From Streptomyces coacervatus (GTDB taxonomy: Bacteria > Actinomycetota > Actinomycetes > Streptomycetales > Streptomycetaceae): a DNA stretch of 64,000 nt. The position numbers and the translations under genes were made by a program. Below the pieces are notes generated by a model. It was given only the letters and a program-made list of their open reading frames with translations. It was not told where the DNA came from and did not search any database. Position 1 is the first letter of the stretch. Each line of letters opens with the position of its first letter. The stretch covers positions 62,001 to 126,000 of the forward strand of contig NZ_JARHTP010000023.1 in NCBI RefSeq assembly GCF_029223485.1, written 5' to 3'. Positions 43,796-52,482 of this stretch are shown in pieces.

Positions 43796-44530
43796 CTATA
43801 CGGCGGTTCGGCCGGCGTCGGCGGCGACGGTGGCGCCGGTGAGGTAGGCGGACCGGTCCGTGGCCAGGAAGAGGATCACCTCCGCTATCTCGCGCGGTGT
43901 GGCGAGCCGGCCGAGGAGGGTGGTCTTGGCGAACTGTTCGGCGCCCTCCTCGCCCACCGTGTCGAGCACCATGTCGGTGCGGGTCGGGCCGGGGGCGACG
44001 GCATTCACACGGACCCCGGCTGGGCTGAACTCGGCCGCCCAGGTGCGGGTCAGCGACTCCAGGGCCGCCTTGGTCGCGCTGTAGACGGACAGCCCCGGCA
44101 TGCCGATCCGGGCGGCCATGGTGCTGACGTTGACGATGCTGCCGGCGCCCTTGGCGACCATGGCGGGGGCCAGGGCCGCGGTGAGGAAGTACGGCGCGCG
44201 CACGTTGGCCGCGAGCGCTGTGTCGAAGGTGTCGACGTCCTGGTCAACGGTCGGCGCGCCGGGGAAGATCGCCGCGTTGTTGACCAGGATGTCCACCTCA
44301 CCTGCCGCATCGGCGAGGCGCCGCAGCGACGCCAGGTCCGTGAGGTCGGCCGCGACGAACCGGGCCCGCCCCCCTGCGTCCGTGATCGAGCGCACGGTCG
44401 CCTCGCCGCGCCCGGCGTCGCGGCCGGAGACGACGACCTCGGCGCCCTGGGCGGCCAGCAGCCGGGCCGCCTCACTGCCGATGCCGCCGGTCGCGCCGGT
44501 GACGAGGGCGCGCTTGTTGCTGAGTTCCAT
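43796..44530 (-). CDS. Short-chain dehydrogenase/reductase
   Basis: A 244-residue classical SDR. The NADP site is ALVTGATGGIGSEAARLL, NNAAI follows (DILVNNAAIFPG), then the catalytic Ser and YSATK (VYSATKAALESLTR), and PGPTRTDM. GGAAGGA precedes the ATG at 44530. It is divergent from a TetR gene with a palindromic site between, so its expression is probably derepressed by the substrate or an analogue. Confidence 0.92.
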   Translation of the reverse strand: MELSNKRALVTGATGGIGSEAARLLAAQGAEVVVSGRDAGRGEATVRSITDAGGRARFVAADLTDLASLRRLADAAGEVDILVNNAAIFPGAPTVDQDVDTFDTALAANVRAPYFLTAALAPAMVAKGAGSIVNVSTMAARIGMPGLSVYSATKAALESLTRTWAAEFSPAGVRVNAVAPGPTRTDMVLDTVGEEGAEQFAKTTLLGRLATPREIAEVILFLATDRSAYLTGATVAADAGRTAV

Positions 44531-44596
44531 GCCTGGGTCCTTCCAGAGGTTCTGCCCATGGAATGGGATGCGTGACCCACAATGGCGATGGAAAAA

Positions 44597-44612
44597 TGGG
44601 TTGTCCAATCCA
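44597..44612. promoter_or_regulatory. Palindromic TetR operator between SDR and tetR
   Basis: TGGGTTG-TC-CAATCCA is a 16-bp inverted repeat with one mismatch between half-sites (TGGGTTG / TGGATTG), set in an A-rich stretch (GGAAAAA before, AAAAAATGATA after). It lies 22 bp before the tetR ATG and 67 bp from the SDR ATG, where it could block both promoters. Confidence 0.65.
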
Positions 44613-44634
44613 AAAAATGATAGCCTGTACGACC

Positions 44635-45264
44635 ATGGGGACCCAGGCAGAGACACGACAGCCGGAGCGGAAACTGACCCGCAAGGGCCAGGAGACCCGG
44701 CGCCGGATCGTCGCCGCGGCCGCGCAGCTCATGTACGAGCGGGGTGTGACCGAGGCGACCCTGGAGGACGTGCGGGCCGCGGCCGGGGTCAGCGGCTCGC
44801 AGATCTACCACTACTTCGCCGACAAGCAGGCACTGCTGCTGGCAGTGATCGAGTACCAGACCGAAGCGGTGCTGGACATGCAGCAGTCCCTCTTCGCAGA
44901 TCTGGACACCATGGACGGCCTGCACCGCTGGCGGGACGCCCTCGTCGAATACCAACTGCGGCTGCAGTGCCAGGGCGGCTGCCCGATCGGCTCCCTCGGC
45001 AGCGAGGTCGCCGAAACGAACCCGGAGGCCCGGCTCGCCGCGGCCACCGGCTTCCTGCGCTGGGAGGCCGCCATCCGCTGCGGCCTTCAGGCCATGCACG
45101 ACCGCGGCGAACTCGACGGCGACCCCGAAGACCTCGCCCTCGCCACCCTCGCCGCACTCCAGGGCGGCCTCCTCCTCACTCAACTCCAGCGGAAGGTAAG
45201 GCCGTTGGAGGTTGCCCTGGATGCGATGCTCAACCACATCGAATCGCATACGAGACGCCCTTGA
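44635..45264 (+). CDS. TetR-family repressor
   Basis: A 209-residue TetR protein with the helix-turn-helix ATLEDVRAAAGVSGSQIYHYF and a TetR C-terminal ligand domain containing QCQGGCPIGSLGSEVAE, the cysteine pattern of the LfrR/AcnR-like C-terminal group. ATG 44635 is chosen because upstream in-frame residues include the operator. It is divergent from the SDR gene, its likely target. Confidence 0.9.
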   Translation: MGTQAETRQPERKLTRKGQETRRRIVAAAAQLMYERGVTEATLEDVRAAAGVSGSQIYHYFADKQALLLAVIEYQTEAVLDMQQSLFADLDTMDGLHRWRDALVEYQLRLQCQGGCPIGSLGSEVAETNPEARLAAATGFLRWEAAIRCGLQAMHDRGELDGDPEDLALATLAALQGGLLLTQLQRKVRPLEVALDAMLNHIESHTRRP

Positions 45265-45562
45265 CGTGGTCGCCGACGGCATTGCCAAGGCTGAGCCGCT
45301 CGGTCATCGAGTCCCCGGCGCTCGCGCGTCGCCACCTGGTGGGCAGCTGCGCCTGTGCGCATGCCTTGGGCCCAGCCGGTCTCCTGTCCTCAGCCTGTGG
45401 CGTACTCCGCCGCTCGTTCGGGTGGTAGCGGAGAACACGCGACATCAGACGAATTGATGATGCATGGAAGGAAATGCGCGACAAGCAGAGATCCTCGCGA
45501 GAAGCTGCGGCTGGACCCGCCCTGTACCGGGCGGCATGCCGCGTGACGTGAAGGAGTCCGCC

Positions 45563-46016
45563 GTGACCGCCGCGAACCCCGACGACGCGTACCGCTTTGA
45601 CGACCTCACGCCCTGTTCATCAACTGCACCCTCAAGCCGTCGCCGCAGGTCAGCCGTACGAGCGGGTGATGGCCGCGGACATCCTGGTGCTCGCCGGACC
45701 GATGTGGCTCGGCGACAACAGCTCGGTGACCAAGCACGTCATCGAGCGACTGTACAGCTGCTCCGGACTGCTCAACTCCGAAGGCCAGTACGCCTATTAC
45801 TGCCGTGTCGGCGGCTGTCTGATCACCGGCAACGAGGACGGCGTGCAGCACCGCGCGATGAACTTCACCAACCGCAACACCACCTTCATGACCTGGAACC
45901 TGATGCGCCTGGCGGCCATGCTCAAGCGTGCCGAGGGCTTTCCTGCGTACGGCAACCAGCGCTCGGAGTGGGATGCGGGCTGCCGCTTGGACGCACCCAA
46001 CCCCGACTACCGGTGA
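45563..46016 (+). pseudogene. Flavodoxin/NADPH-FMN-reductase-like gene with frameshift and two deletions
   Basis: From GTG 45563 the frame gives VTAANPDDAYRFDDLT; one lost base near 45607 moves ALFINCTLKPSPQVSR into the next frame. Near 45655 this joins YERVMAADILVLAGPMWLGD directly, skipping about 60 residues expected in the family. The rest runs to 46016, but AMN joins FTNRNTTFMTWNLM at about 45862 where family members have about 40 more residues. The flavin-binding loops are thus partly gone. Non-functional. Confidence 0.7.
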
Positions 46017-46800
46017 GCCTGGGCTTCTTCCGCGGATGCTCGGCAGGCGCAGGTACTCGGCGGCGCCGGATCATCCTGTGCCGGGGTGTCGCGGACAACG
46101 ACGATCCGGCACACCGCGGCGACCGAGGGCGGATGAAGGAGTCGCCTCTCCCTTCCGGCGTCCGCTCTCGCACTCTGCTCGTCTCGACGCAGTCGTGCGG
46201 CGAAGGTGCTGAAGCTTCCCGCAATGTCGAACAGACTACGGGGGTTGATGACGGTGAGCATGCGGGCGAGCTTCCATGGCCGACGGCCCCAGGCGGCGAG
46301 CGTGCCTCCAAGAAGCGGCTTCCCTAGCCCTTGTCGTCCGATGAACACCAGCATGAGAGCTGCGGGGTCGGCAGAGATGTAGGCGTCAACGTCACGTGCG
46401 CGCCCCGCGCCGAGCGTCAACGACCCGTCGTCGAAGATCATTGACGTGGATCCACCTCCTCTCAGGCGTAGTTCGAAGCGAGCTCGGAAGGATCCGGCCT
46501 TCTCCTGGTTCACGAACGCGGTGAGTGGCAGAGCCGCGATCAGCGGAAGCACGGCGCCCTCGACCGCGAGCAGGGCGTGGTGGCGCCGTACTGGCCACGG
46601 TTGCCGGGTGACTCTGGCGATGTCATGGCCGTGGATCAGGCATTCCTCGAGCAGGTGACACGCCACCGCCGAAGGCGGCAGGCGGACGCCTTGCAGCCAA
46701 TCCACGGTGGCTGAGCGCGAGCGCGACGCCACGTCGTCGAACTCGGTTGCGAGCGTGCCGATGCGATCTGCGAGTACGGCTGGGTCCCGTTCGCTGTCCT
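46007..46800 (-). pseudogene. Maleylpyruvate-isomerase/SCP2-type protein lacking its N-terminus
   Basis: Leftward from about 46800: DPAVLADRIGTLATEFDDVA, then LEECLIHGHDIARVTRQPWP (the DinB-fold HGxD segment) and a C-terminal SCP2-like domain (GGGSTSMIFDDGSLTLGAG, DAYISADPAALMLVFIGRQ, WGRRPWKLARML). The first ~60 residues of the DinB helical bundle with the first metal histidine, and any start codon, are absent. It abuts a divergent HxlR-like gene that has also lost its 5' end. Confidence 0.65.
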
Positions 46801-47388
46801 CTGCTCATCGTCCGCCAGCTCCTGATGGCTCCCGCCCGCTACCGGGAGCTGCTCGATGGGCTGCCTGGCGTGGCCACGAACCTGCTCGCCGACCGGCTCC
46901 GCGACCTGGAGACCGCAGGAGTGGTCGAGCGGCGGTTGGCCGAGGAGGGCAACGCCGTCATGTACGCGCTCACCCCATGGGGCGCCGAGCTGCGGGAGCC
47001 GATCGAGGGCCTCATCCGCTGGTCCACGCCGCTCATGGCGCGCGGGCCGGGCGGCGACCGCTTCCACCCCGAATGGCTCGTCGTCGCCCTCCGGGCTCTG
47101 CTCGTCGGCAGGGCGACCGCACACCGGTCATCGACGGTGGGGATCGCGGTCGACGGCCAGCTGCTCCAGGTACGGACGACGCGCTCGGGCACAGAGGTGA
47201 GCCGGCACGATGGTCGCGATCTCGATGCCGTCGTGCGCGCTGACGCCTCGATCGTTCTCGGCCTGGCAGCGGGTCCGCTCACCCTCGACGACACCCTTGG
47301 GCTCGTCGACATCGAGGGCGACGAAGCTGCCGTACGAGCCGTCTTCAACCCCCGACGCACCCATGCCGGCGACTCCGCGCGCCGATGA
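46747..47388 (+). CDS. HxlR-type regulator with SCP2 domain, probably 5' truncated
   Basis: The helix-turn-helix part reads LLIVRQLLMAPARYRELLDG followed by NLLADRLRDLETAGVVERR, typical of HxlR proteins; the C-terminal 100 residues are an SCP2-like sterol-carrier fold seen in some actinomycete HxlR regulators. Only a TTG (46747) without ribosome binding site is available, and the usual first helix (xxxALDxLGDRWS) is replaced by RACRCDLRVRLGPVRC. It may be inactive. It faces away from the SCP2 gene at 46007, its likely former target. Confidence 0.6.
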   Translation: MRACRCDLRVRLGPVRCPLLIVRQLLMAPARYRELLDGLPGVATNLLADRLRDLETAGVVERRLAEEGNAVMYALTPWGAELREPIEGLIRWSTPLMARGPGGDRFHPEWLVVALRALLVGRATAHRSSTVGIAVDGQLLQVRTTRSGTEVSRHDGRDLDAVVRADASIVLGLAAGPLTLDDTLGLVDIEGDEAAVRAVFNPRRTHAGDSARR

Positions 47389-47609
47389 CCGCCCGCCCCA
47401 GCGGCGCAGGGCGGACACGTCCAGTCGATCGTCCTTCAGAGCTGCTTGGTTGGCGCTCAGGGCGCGGGTGAGATGCCGTCTCACCTGCAGGGCGGCCCTG
47501 GTGGTGGTCACTGGTCGGCGGCCAGCACCTCCGCAAGCTCCCGCAGGTCCTGCACGCTGTAGCTGGGCGAAGTCATCGTCCGCGGGCACGCGGAGGCTCC
47601 GCGCCGCAG

Positions 47610-48194
47610 TCACGCGCCGTGCAGCCCGGCGCGGCGCGCTCCGTCGATGTCCCAGGGGTGCACGGCGACCATCAGTGCCTGGTCGGGCCGTACGCCGGCC
47701 CGCTCGACGGCGTGGTGGTAGGCGGCCGGGGCCGGTTTCCAACAGCGCGGACTTCGTACGTCGGACAGGGTCTCGAAGCGGTCCAGCACTCCGGCCCTGT
47801 CCAGCAGCCGCTCGGTCAGGGTGATGCTGCCGTTGGTCGTCGCTGTCAGCCGAAACCCCGCATCGCTCAACTTCCGCACACCGTCCGGCACATCGGGGTG
47901 CACGTCCAGGTGGGAGAAGCCGTCCAGAATGTGCCGGGCCGCGGCCTCTCCGTCTCCCGCCCAGCCCTCCAGCCTCGACAGCAGCACCCGTACTCCGTCG
48001 TGGGCGACGGATGCGAAGTCCGCATACCCGTCGGCGGCTGTCAGGGCGAATCCGTCTCGCAGTACGCCCGCGAACCAGGTCGGCAGCAGATACCGAGGGG
48101 CGCCGACCTCCTCGAAGCGGCTGCCCAGCGGCGTGAGGTCGCTGAGCGTCTCGTTGACGTCGAAGACGAGGACCGGGTGCTGGTCGGCGGGCAT
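47610..48194 (-). CDS. Haloacid-dehalogenase type II, C-terminally shortened
   Basis: A 194-residue HAD hydrolase starting MPADQHPVLVFDVNETLSDL, with nucleophile Asp in VFDVNETL, motif II threonine in TATTNGS, the lysine in PRCWKPAPAAY and motif IV VAVHPWDIDGARRAGL. Family members run about 30 residues further (after RRAGLxxAWIDR); here a TGA follows LHGA, where a tryptophan codon TGG is expected, so one base change may have truncated it. The cap is intact, but the missing helix may affect stability. Confidence 0.8.
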   Translation of the reverse strand: MPADQHPVLVFDVNETLSDLTPLGSRFEEVGAPRYLLPTWFAGVLRDGFALTAADGYADFASVAHDGVRVLLSRLEGWAGDGEAAARHILDGFSHLDVHPDVPDGVRKLSDAGFRLTATTNGSITLTERLLDRAGVLDRFETLSDVRSPRCWKPAPAAYHHAVERAGVRPDQALMVAVHPWDIDGARRAGLHGA

Positions 48195-48243
48195 GTTGTC
48201 CTCCTCCTGGCGTCCGTGTGGCGCGATGTCGGACCGAGGTCCG

Positions 48244-49737
48244 TCAGGCTGCGAGTACCCGTCCTGCGTGCAAGTGCTGCGGCGACCTGGGCTGTTGATC
48301 TGCGTCAGCGGGCTGCCGAGCCATGGGCAGACGGAGTCCACCGATGGTCCTGGGCTCACGTCGGAGCCCGGCGCCGCGGTGGCGGCCGTTCTCCAGCAAC
48401 CGGCCCAGCGCCTGTCGGATGCGGGTTGCCGGTTCGTCGATGCAGAGACGTTCCTCCGCGTAGGCGTGGGTGAGCGGGTGGGGCCGGAAGCGGCCGGACG
48501 CGGTTCGCTCGATCAGGTGCGCGGTTGTCAGGGCGGAGAGGTGATGCAGGGCGACAGCGGGCGGTTCACCCAGGAGCGCGGCGGCCGATGCGACTTCCAT
48601 TTCCTCCAGCGGGTGCAGCGCCAACAGACGCAACAGCCGCCGAGCACCTTTTGGCAGTCGTGCGTCGGAGGCGGCAAGCGCGGTCCGTACGCCATCCTCC
48701 AGGGCCAGGGTGAGCAGGGGCTCGCGGTAGTAGTCGCCGAGTGCCCAGGCGGGATGGTCGCGCATATGGCGGCCGATGACCGACAGCGCCAGCGGCAGGT
48801 GGCCCAGCAGGTCCGCGATCTGGTGGACGGCTGGGAGGTCCGGGGCGACGCGTTCGGCTCCGGCTGTTGCCCGCAGCAGTGCGTGAGAGTCATCGGGATC
48901 GAGCATCGGTACCGGCAGGCGCGTGACCTCGCCGAGGCCGGTCAGGGCGCGTCGGCTGGTGACCAGCGTGCGGCAGCCGGCGGTCCCCGGCAGGAGTGGC
49001 TGTAGCTGTTCCGCGTCTGCCGCGTCGTCCAGGACGATCAGCGCGCCGGTTCCCGCGAGCAGCTGGCCGTAGAGAGCCGCGCGTGCGTCGAGGTCGTACG
49101 GGATACGGTCGCCGGTGGTGCCGAGGAGCCGCAGAAAGGTCTCCAGTACGGCGGCAGGGTCGGCGGGTGGACCCTGTGGGGCGGAGCCCCGCAGGTTCGC
49201 GAAGAGGACGGGTGCCTGGGTGCGTTCCACGGCGAGCAGTCGGTGAGCGACGTGCAGGGCCAGTGACGTCTTGCCCACGCCCGCCATGCCCTCCAGTATC
49301 AGCGGTGGCACGTACCGGTCGGAGGCCAGCAGGGACTCCGCTTCGGCTATCGGGCCGGTCCTGCCGACGAATGCGGGAAGTCTCGTGGGCAGCCGGTCGT
49401 AGGCGCTGACCTGTGCGGCGGCCTCCGCCTCGCCGAGCACGGCACGAAGCGACTGCCGCCAGCCGGAGATGACGCCTTCGTCAGTCCCGACGAGCGCCTG
49501 CACCACGGCCAGCAGCAGATCGGCGTTGGGACGGCGGCGGCCCACCTGGAAGCAGTTGCCCACCGTCGAACGGGCCGGCCATTCGCCGCGCGGGCGTCCT
49601 GCCCGCTGCCAGTCCCGGTGAATGCGCCGCGTGAGCTCGGTGATCGACGGGTTGCCCGCCCACGCCTTCAGCAGTCTCAGTTCCGCGATGAATTCGTCGA
49701 TTGTGCGGGCTTTTCCCGGATCCAGCACCTGCGGCAC
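48244..49737 (-). CDS. STAND/NB-ARC regulatory ATPase with N-terminal XRE-like domain
   Basis: The N-terminal 75 residues (TIDEFIAELRLLKAWAGNPS, RPNADLLLAVVQALVG) form the helix-turn-helix-like module seen in actinomycete STAND proteins. An NB-ARC ATPase follows: Walker A EGMAGVGKTSLAL, Walker B LIVLDDAAD, TSRRALTGL, and GLPL-like GHLPLALSVIGRH. The start GTG 49737 has GGGGAGG 6 nt upstream, whereas ATG 49743 has no spacing. The C-terminus (after LGRLLENGRHRGAG) loses family character, so a TPR sensor has probably been cut off. A 24-bp operator lies just upstream. Confidence 0.8.
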   Translation of the reverse strand: MPQVLDPGKARTIDEFIAELRLLKAWAGNPSITELTRRIHRDWQRAGRPRGEWPARSTVGNCFQVGRRRPNADLLLAVVQALVGTDEGVISGWRQSLRAVLGEAEAAAQVSAYDRLPTRLPAFVGRTGPIAEAESLLASDRYVPPLILEGMAGVGKTSLALHVAHRLLAVERTQAPVLFANLRGSAPQGPPADPAAVLETFLRLLGTTGDRIPYDLDARAALYGQLLAGTGALIVLDDAADAEQLQPLLPGTAGCRTLVTSRRALTGLGEVTRLPVPMLDPDDSHALLRATAGAERVAPDLPAVHQIADLLGHLPLALSVIGRHMRDHPAWALGDYYREPLLTLALEDGVRTALAASDARLPKGARRLLRLLALHPLEEMEVASAAALLGEPPAVALHHLSALTTAHLIERTASGRFRPHPLTHAYAEERLCIDEPATRIRQALGRLLENGRHRGAGLRREPRTIGGLRLPMARQPADADQQPRSPQHLHAGRVLAA

Positions 49738-49773
49738 GAACATCCTCCCCCATGGGACACCTGGGCCACGAAC

Positions 49774-49797
49774 AACTTGGAACAGTCGTTTCAAGTT
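49774..49797. promoter_or_regulatory. 24-bp operator, copy 1
   Basis: Read on the minus strand: AACTTGAAAC-GACT-GTTCCAAGTT. It shares TTGAAA-n5-GTTCCAAG and the same length with the sites at 57871-57894 and 58216-58239. It is 37 bp before the STAND gene start and 197 bp before the OsmC gene on the other strand. Confidence 0.65.
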
Positions 49798-49994
49798 AGA
49801 CGATGTGGGGCCGTGAGTGTCAAGCAATTTCCGTCTGTTGACCTCCGGCCACGGAGCGCATCCAGGATCATCCACGATCTGTCCGGAAGCCCGAATTCCG
49901 TCCTGATGCTGAGGCCCGTGCCCGCTCATCGGCACGGCAGGAGCCCCGCCGCGCCCCTCGTGCCCCGTTCCAGGACAGGAGTCCGTGTACCGCC

Positions 49995-50405
49995 ATGCCC
50001 GAAATAGGTGTGTCCCTACGTCCCGTCGGCGGCAGCGTCGTCGTGGGCCAGGCCAGAGATCACACGGTCACCATCGACCGGCCCAAGGAAAAGGAGGGGA
50101 CCGACGCCGGTCCCATGGGCGGGGAGCTGCTGCTTCTGGCTCTCGGCGGGTGCTACGTGAGCACCTTCCTAGCGGCGCTGAGGGCAGCGGACTCGCAGGC
50201 CGACGCCTCCGAGGTCGGCTTCCAGGTCGACGGAACGCTCGTCAGCGCGCCGGCCCGCTTCTCCGAGATCACCGTGCGTGTGTCGGCACCCGCCGCCCTT
50301 CAGCACCTGATCTCCAAGCCTCTGCTCAAGGCCGAGCGGGGCTGCATCGTCCACAACTCGATCCGTGACGCCGTGACGGTCCGCTTCACCCACGAGTGGC
50401 GCTGA
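49995..50405 (+). CDS. OsmC/Ohr-family thiol peroxidase
   Basis: A 136-residue OsmC-fold protein with both reactive cysteines: Cys53 in LLALGGCYVSTFLAAL and Cys117 in KAERGCIVHNSI. The family reduces organic peroxides with small thiols. It precedes the FAD-protein operon by 28 bp, so it is most likely co-transcribed with the four genes to 55528. Intact. Confidence 0.88.
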   Translation: MPEIGVSLRPVGGSVVVGQARDHTVTIDRPKEKEGTDAGPMGGELLLLALGGCYVSTFLAALRAADSQADASEVGFQVDGTLVSAPARFSEITVRVSAPAALQHLISKPLLKAERGCIVHNSIRDAVTVRFTHEWR

Positions 50406-50433
50406 CTCTTCCCCCACCCAAGGAGACAAGACC

Positions 50434-52482
50434 GTGGAAATGCAGCACAGCACGATGCAGGTCGGCCTCGGCCAGGACAGCGGCGCGTCGGACATGGCGA
50501 TGCACGCGAGCAGCATGCAGCACGGCTCCATGGACGGTGCGGCTCCGGGCACGCGGCGCGTCACTGTCGTCGGCGCCGGCTTCTCCGGCACGCTCACCGC
50601 CATCCGGCTGCTCCACTTCGCCGACACGCCCTTGGAGATATGCCTGATCGAGCGGGAGGAGGGATATCGCTACGGCGGTATCGCCTTCGGTCAGGCGTCC
50701 ACCAACTGGGAGCACATGCTCAACATCCAGGCCGGCCGCATCACCCTGCGCCGTGAGCGGCCGGAGGACTTCCTGGAGTGGGCCAACGAGGAGGCGGACC
50801 GCTCCGAGTGGCCGCAGAAGTGGCAGTACCACACGTTTGGCGTGGCCTGCGTCGTGCCGCGGCGGATCTTTAGGCAGTACCTGGCCGAGCGGCTGCGTGG
50901 CGCGGCCGCCGACGCCCACGCCGAGGTGACCCTGCGGGAGCTGACCGGTGAGGTCATCGACGTACGCGGCCAGGGCGGCGGCTACGTCGTCAAGTACGCC
51001 GACGCCGGACCCGAAGGTGGCGTACACGACCTGCCGTCGGATCAGGTGATCCTCGCGACCGGTCACCTCTCGCCGGTGCAGGCGCCTTTCTACCACCGCA
51101 TCAAGGACTCCGACCGCTTCATCGCCGACCCCTATGCCCCCGGTGCCCAGGAGTGGTTCCGGGCGGTCGGCGCCCAGGAGAGCGTCCTCGTCACGGGCTC
51201 CGCACTGTCGGCCTTCGACACGGTGATCTCCCTCGTCCATGCCGGTCACCGAGGACAGATCCTGATCTGCTCGCGCGGCGGCCACATGCACGGCACCTAC
51301 CCCGCCGACCACGAGCACGACATCTGGCAGGCCCGCCGACCGCCCTTCCTGGACGCCGAAAAGCTCACCCCCGAGGCGGTCGTGGAGGGGGTCAAGGCGG
51401 AGTACGCGCACCTGCGCGACGAGCAGGGTGTGGAGCCGGGCAGCGCGCTGGAGGCCGTCTTCCCCGAGCGCGTCATGAAGGCGTGGGAGCCGTACGTCAT
51501 CGAGCTGATCTCCCGTATGGAAGCCCGCGACGTGCGCATGCTGCTCGACCGGTACAAGAGTCTCATCGTCACCAACCGCACCAGCACCGTGCGGGAGATC
51601 GGCGGTGTCGTGCGCAGCCGGATGCGGGGATTCAACGGCGCCCCCAAGACCGTCGACGTCCTGCCCGCCGGCATCCAGGACATGCGCCCCGTCGAGGACG
51701 GCACGAAGATCCGCGTGATCTTCGCCGACCAGCCGGACATCGTCGTCGACCGCGTCGTCAACTGCCTGGGCAACACGACCGATTACGAGCACGCCGACCA
51801 CCCCCTGTGGAACGGCCTGGTCAACGCACATGGCTACGCGCAGCCGCAGACCAAGACCCACCGGGGCATCGAGGTCGGCCCGCACGGTCAACTCATCGCT
51901 GCCGACGGCGAGATGGCACCGGGCCTCTTCGGCGTCGGCCCGATGCGCCAGGGCGATGAGACCACCCGCCGCGGCCGGCTCGGCGCGTTCGTGTTCAGCA
52001 TCGGCACCCTGCGCAACCAGTGCTTCGACACGGCGATGGAGGTGCTGCGCGGGGCCAGGTCCGCGAGCGACGAGGAGCAGATGGACATCCCCGACGGCAT
52101 CCACCACTGCCTGATCCGCAGCAGCGACTGGATCGCCGCCGACCTCACCGCCGAGGAGCCGCAGGCCACCCGCCTGCGGGAACGCCTGCAGGACTACGCC
52201 CGCGAGAGCGCCTACCCCAACGCCGTCAACTACCTGCAGGCCCAGGACCGCACTGAGCGCCGCAAGTACCGCGGCATCCTGGACGACGACCTGGCCGACT
52301 TCGGCGTGGCCCTGGCCCGCGAGTTCGACCTCACCGCCCAGCAGGCCCGGCGGACCGTCTCACTGCTGTCCACGCTGGTGGAGAAGCACGCGGTCCACAA
52401 CCTGTGCGACATCACCAAGCTGGCGGGCTGGGACTCCCAGTACGGCGGACAGGTCAAGCACGCCCCGAAGAAGGGTGCGTGA
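50434..52482 (+). CDS. FAD/NAD(P)-binding oxidoreductase with Met/His-rich N-terminus
   Basis: A 682-residue flavoprotein of the NAD_binding_9 type (VTVVGAGFSGTLTAIRLLHF, INIQ-like MLNIQAGRITLRRERPEDFL, LATGHLSPV, NCLGNTTDYEH). The first 37 residues are unusual: MEMQHSTMQ, MAMHASSMQHGSMDG, seven methionines and three histidines, like copper-binding segments. AAGGAG at 50419 suits GTG 50434. Its TGA overlaps the next ATG. Related proteins N-hydroxylate or oxidise amino-acid derivatives; the reaction here is unknown. Confidence 0.82.
   Translation: MEMQHSTMQVGLGQDSGASDMAMHASSMQHGSMDGAAPGTRRVTVVGAGFSGTLTAIRLLHFADTPLEICLIEREEGYRYGGIAFGQASTNWEHMLNIQAGRITLRRERPEDFLEWANEEADRSEWPQKWQYHTFGVACVVPRRIFRQYLAERLRGAAADAHAEVTLRELTGEVIDVRGQGGGYVVKYADAGPEGGVHDLPSDQVILATGHLSPVQAPFYHRIKDSDRFIADPYAPGAQEWFRAVGAQESVLVTGSALSAFDTVISLVHAGHRGQILICSRGGHMHGTYPADHEHDIWQARRPPFLDAEKLTPEAVVEGVKAEYAHLRDEQGVEPGSALEAVFPERVMKAWEPYVIELISRMEARDVRMLLDRYKSLIVTNRTSTVREIGGVVRSRMRGFNGAPKTVDVLPAGIQDMRPVEDGTKIRVIFADQPDIVVDRVVNCLGNTTDYEHADHPLWNGLVNAHGYAQPQTKTHRGIEVGPHGQLIAADGEMAPGLFGVGPMRQGDETTRRGRLGAFVFSIGTLRNQCFDTAMEVLRGARSASDEEQMDIPDGIHHCLIRSSDWIAADLTAEEPQATRLRERLQDYARESAYPNAVNYLQAQDRTERRKYRGILDDDLADFGVALAREFDLTAQQARRTVSLLSTLVEKHAVHNLCDITKLAGWDSQYGGQVKHAPKKGA

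Noticed and set aside
45265..45562. Possible small gene between tetR and the flavodoxin ruin
   Set aside because: Frames on both strands are short and show no domain or motif.
47389..47609. Short minus-strand frame MTSPSYSVQDLRELAEVLAA near 47570
   Set aside because: It has a start codon and acceptable codons but ends after 22 residues, without a recognisable family or clear ribosome binding site.
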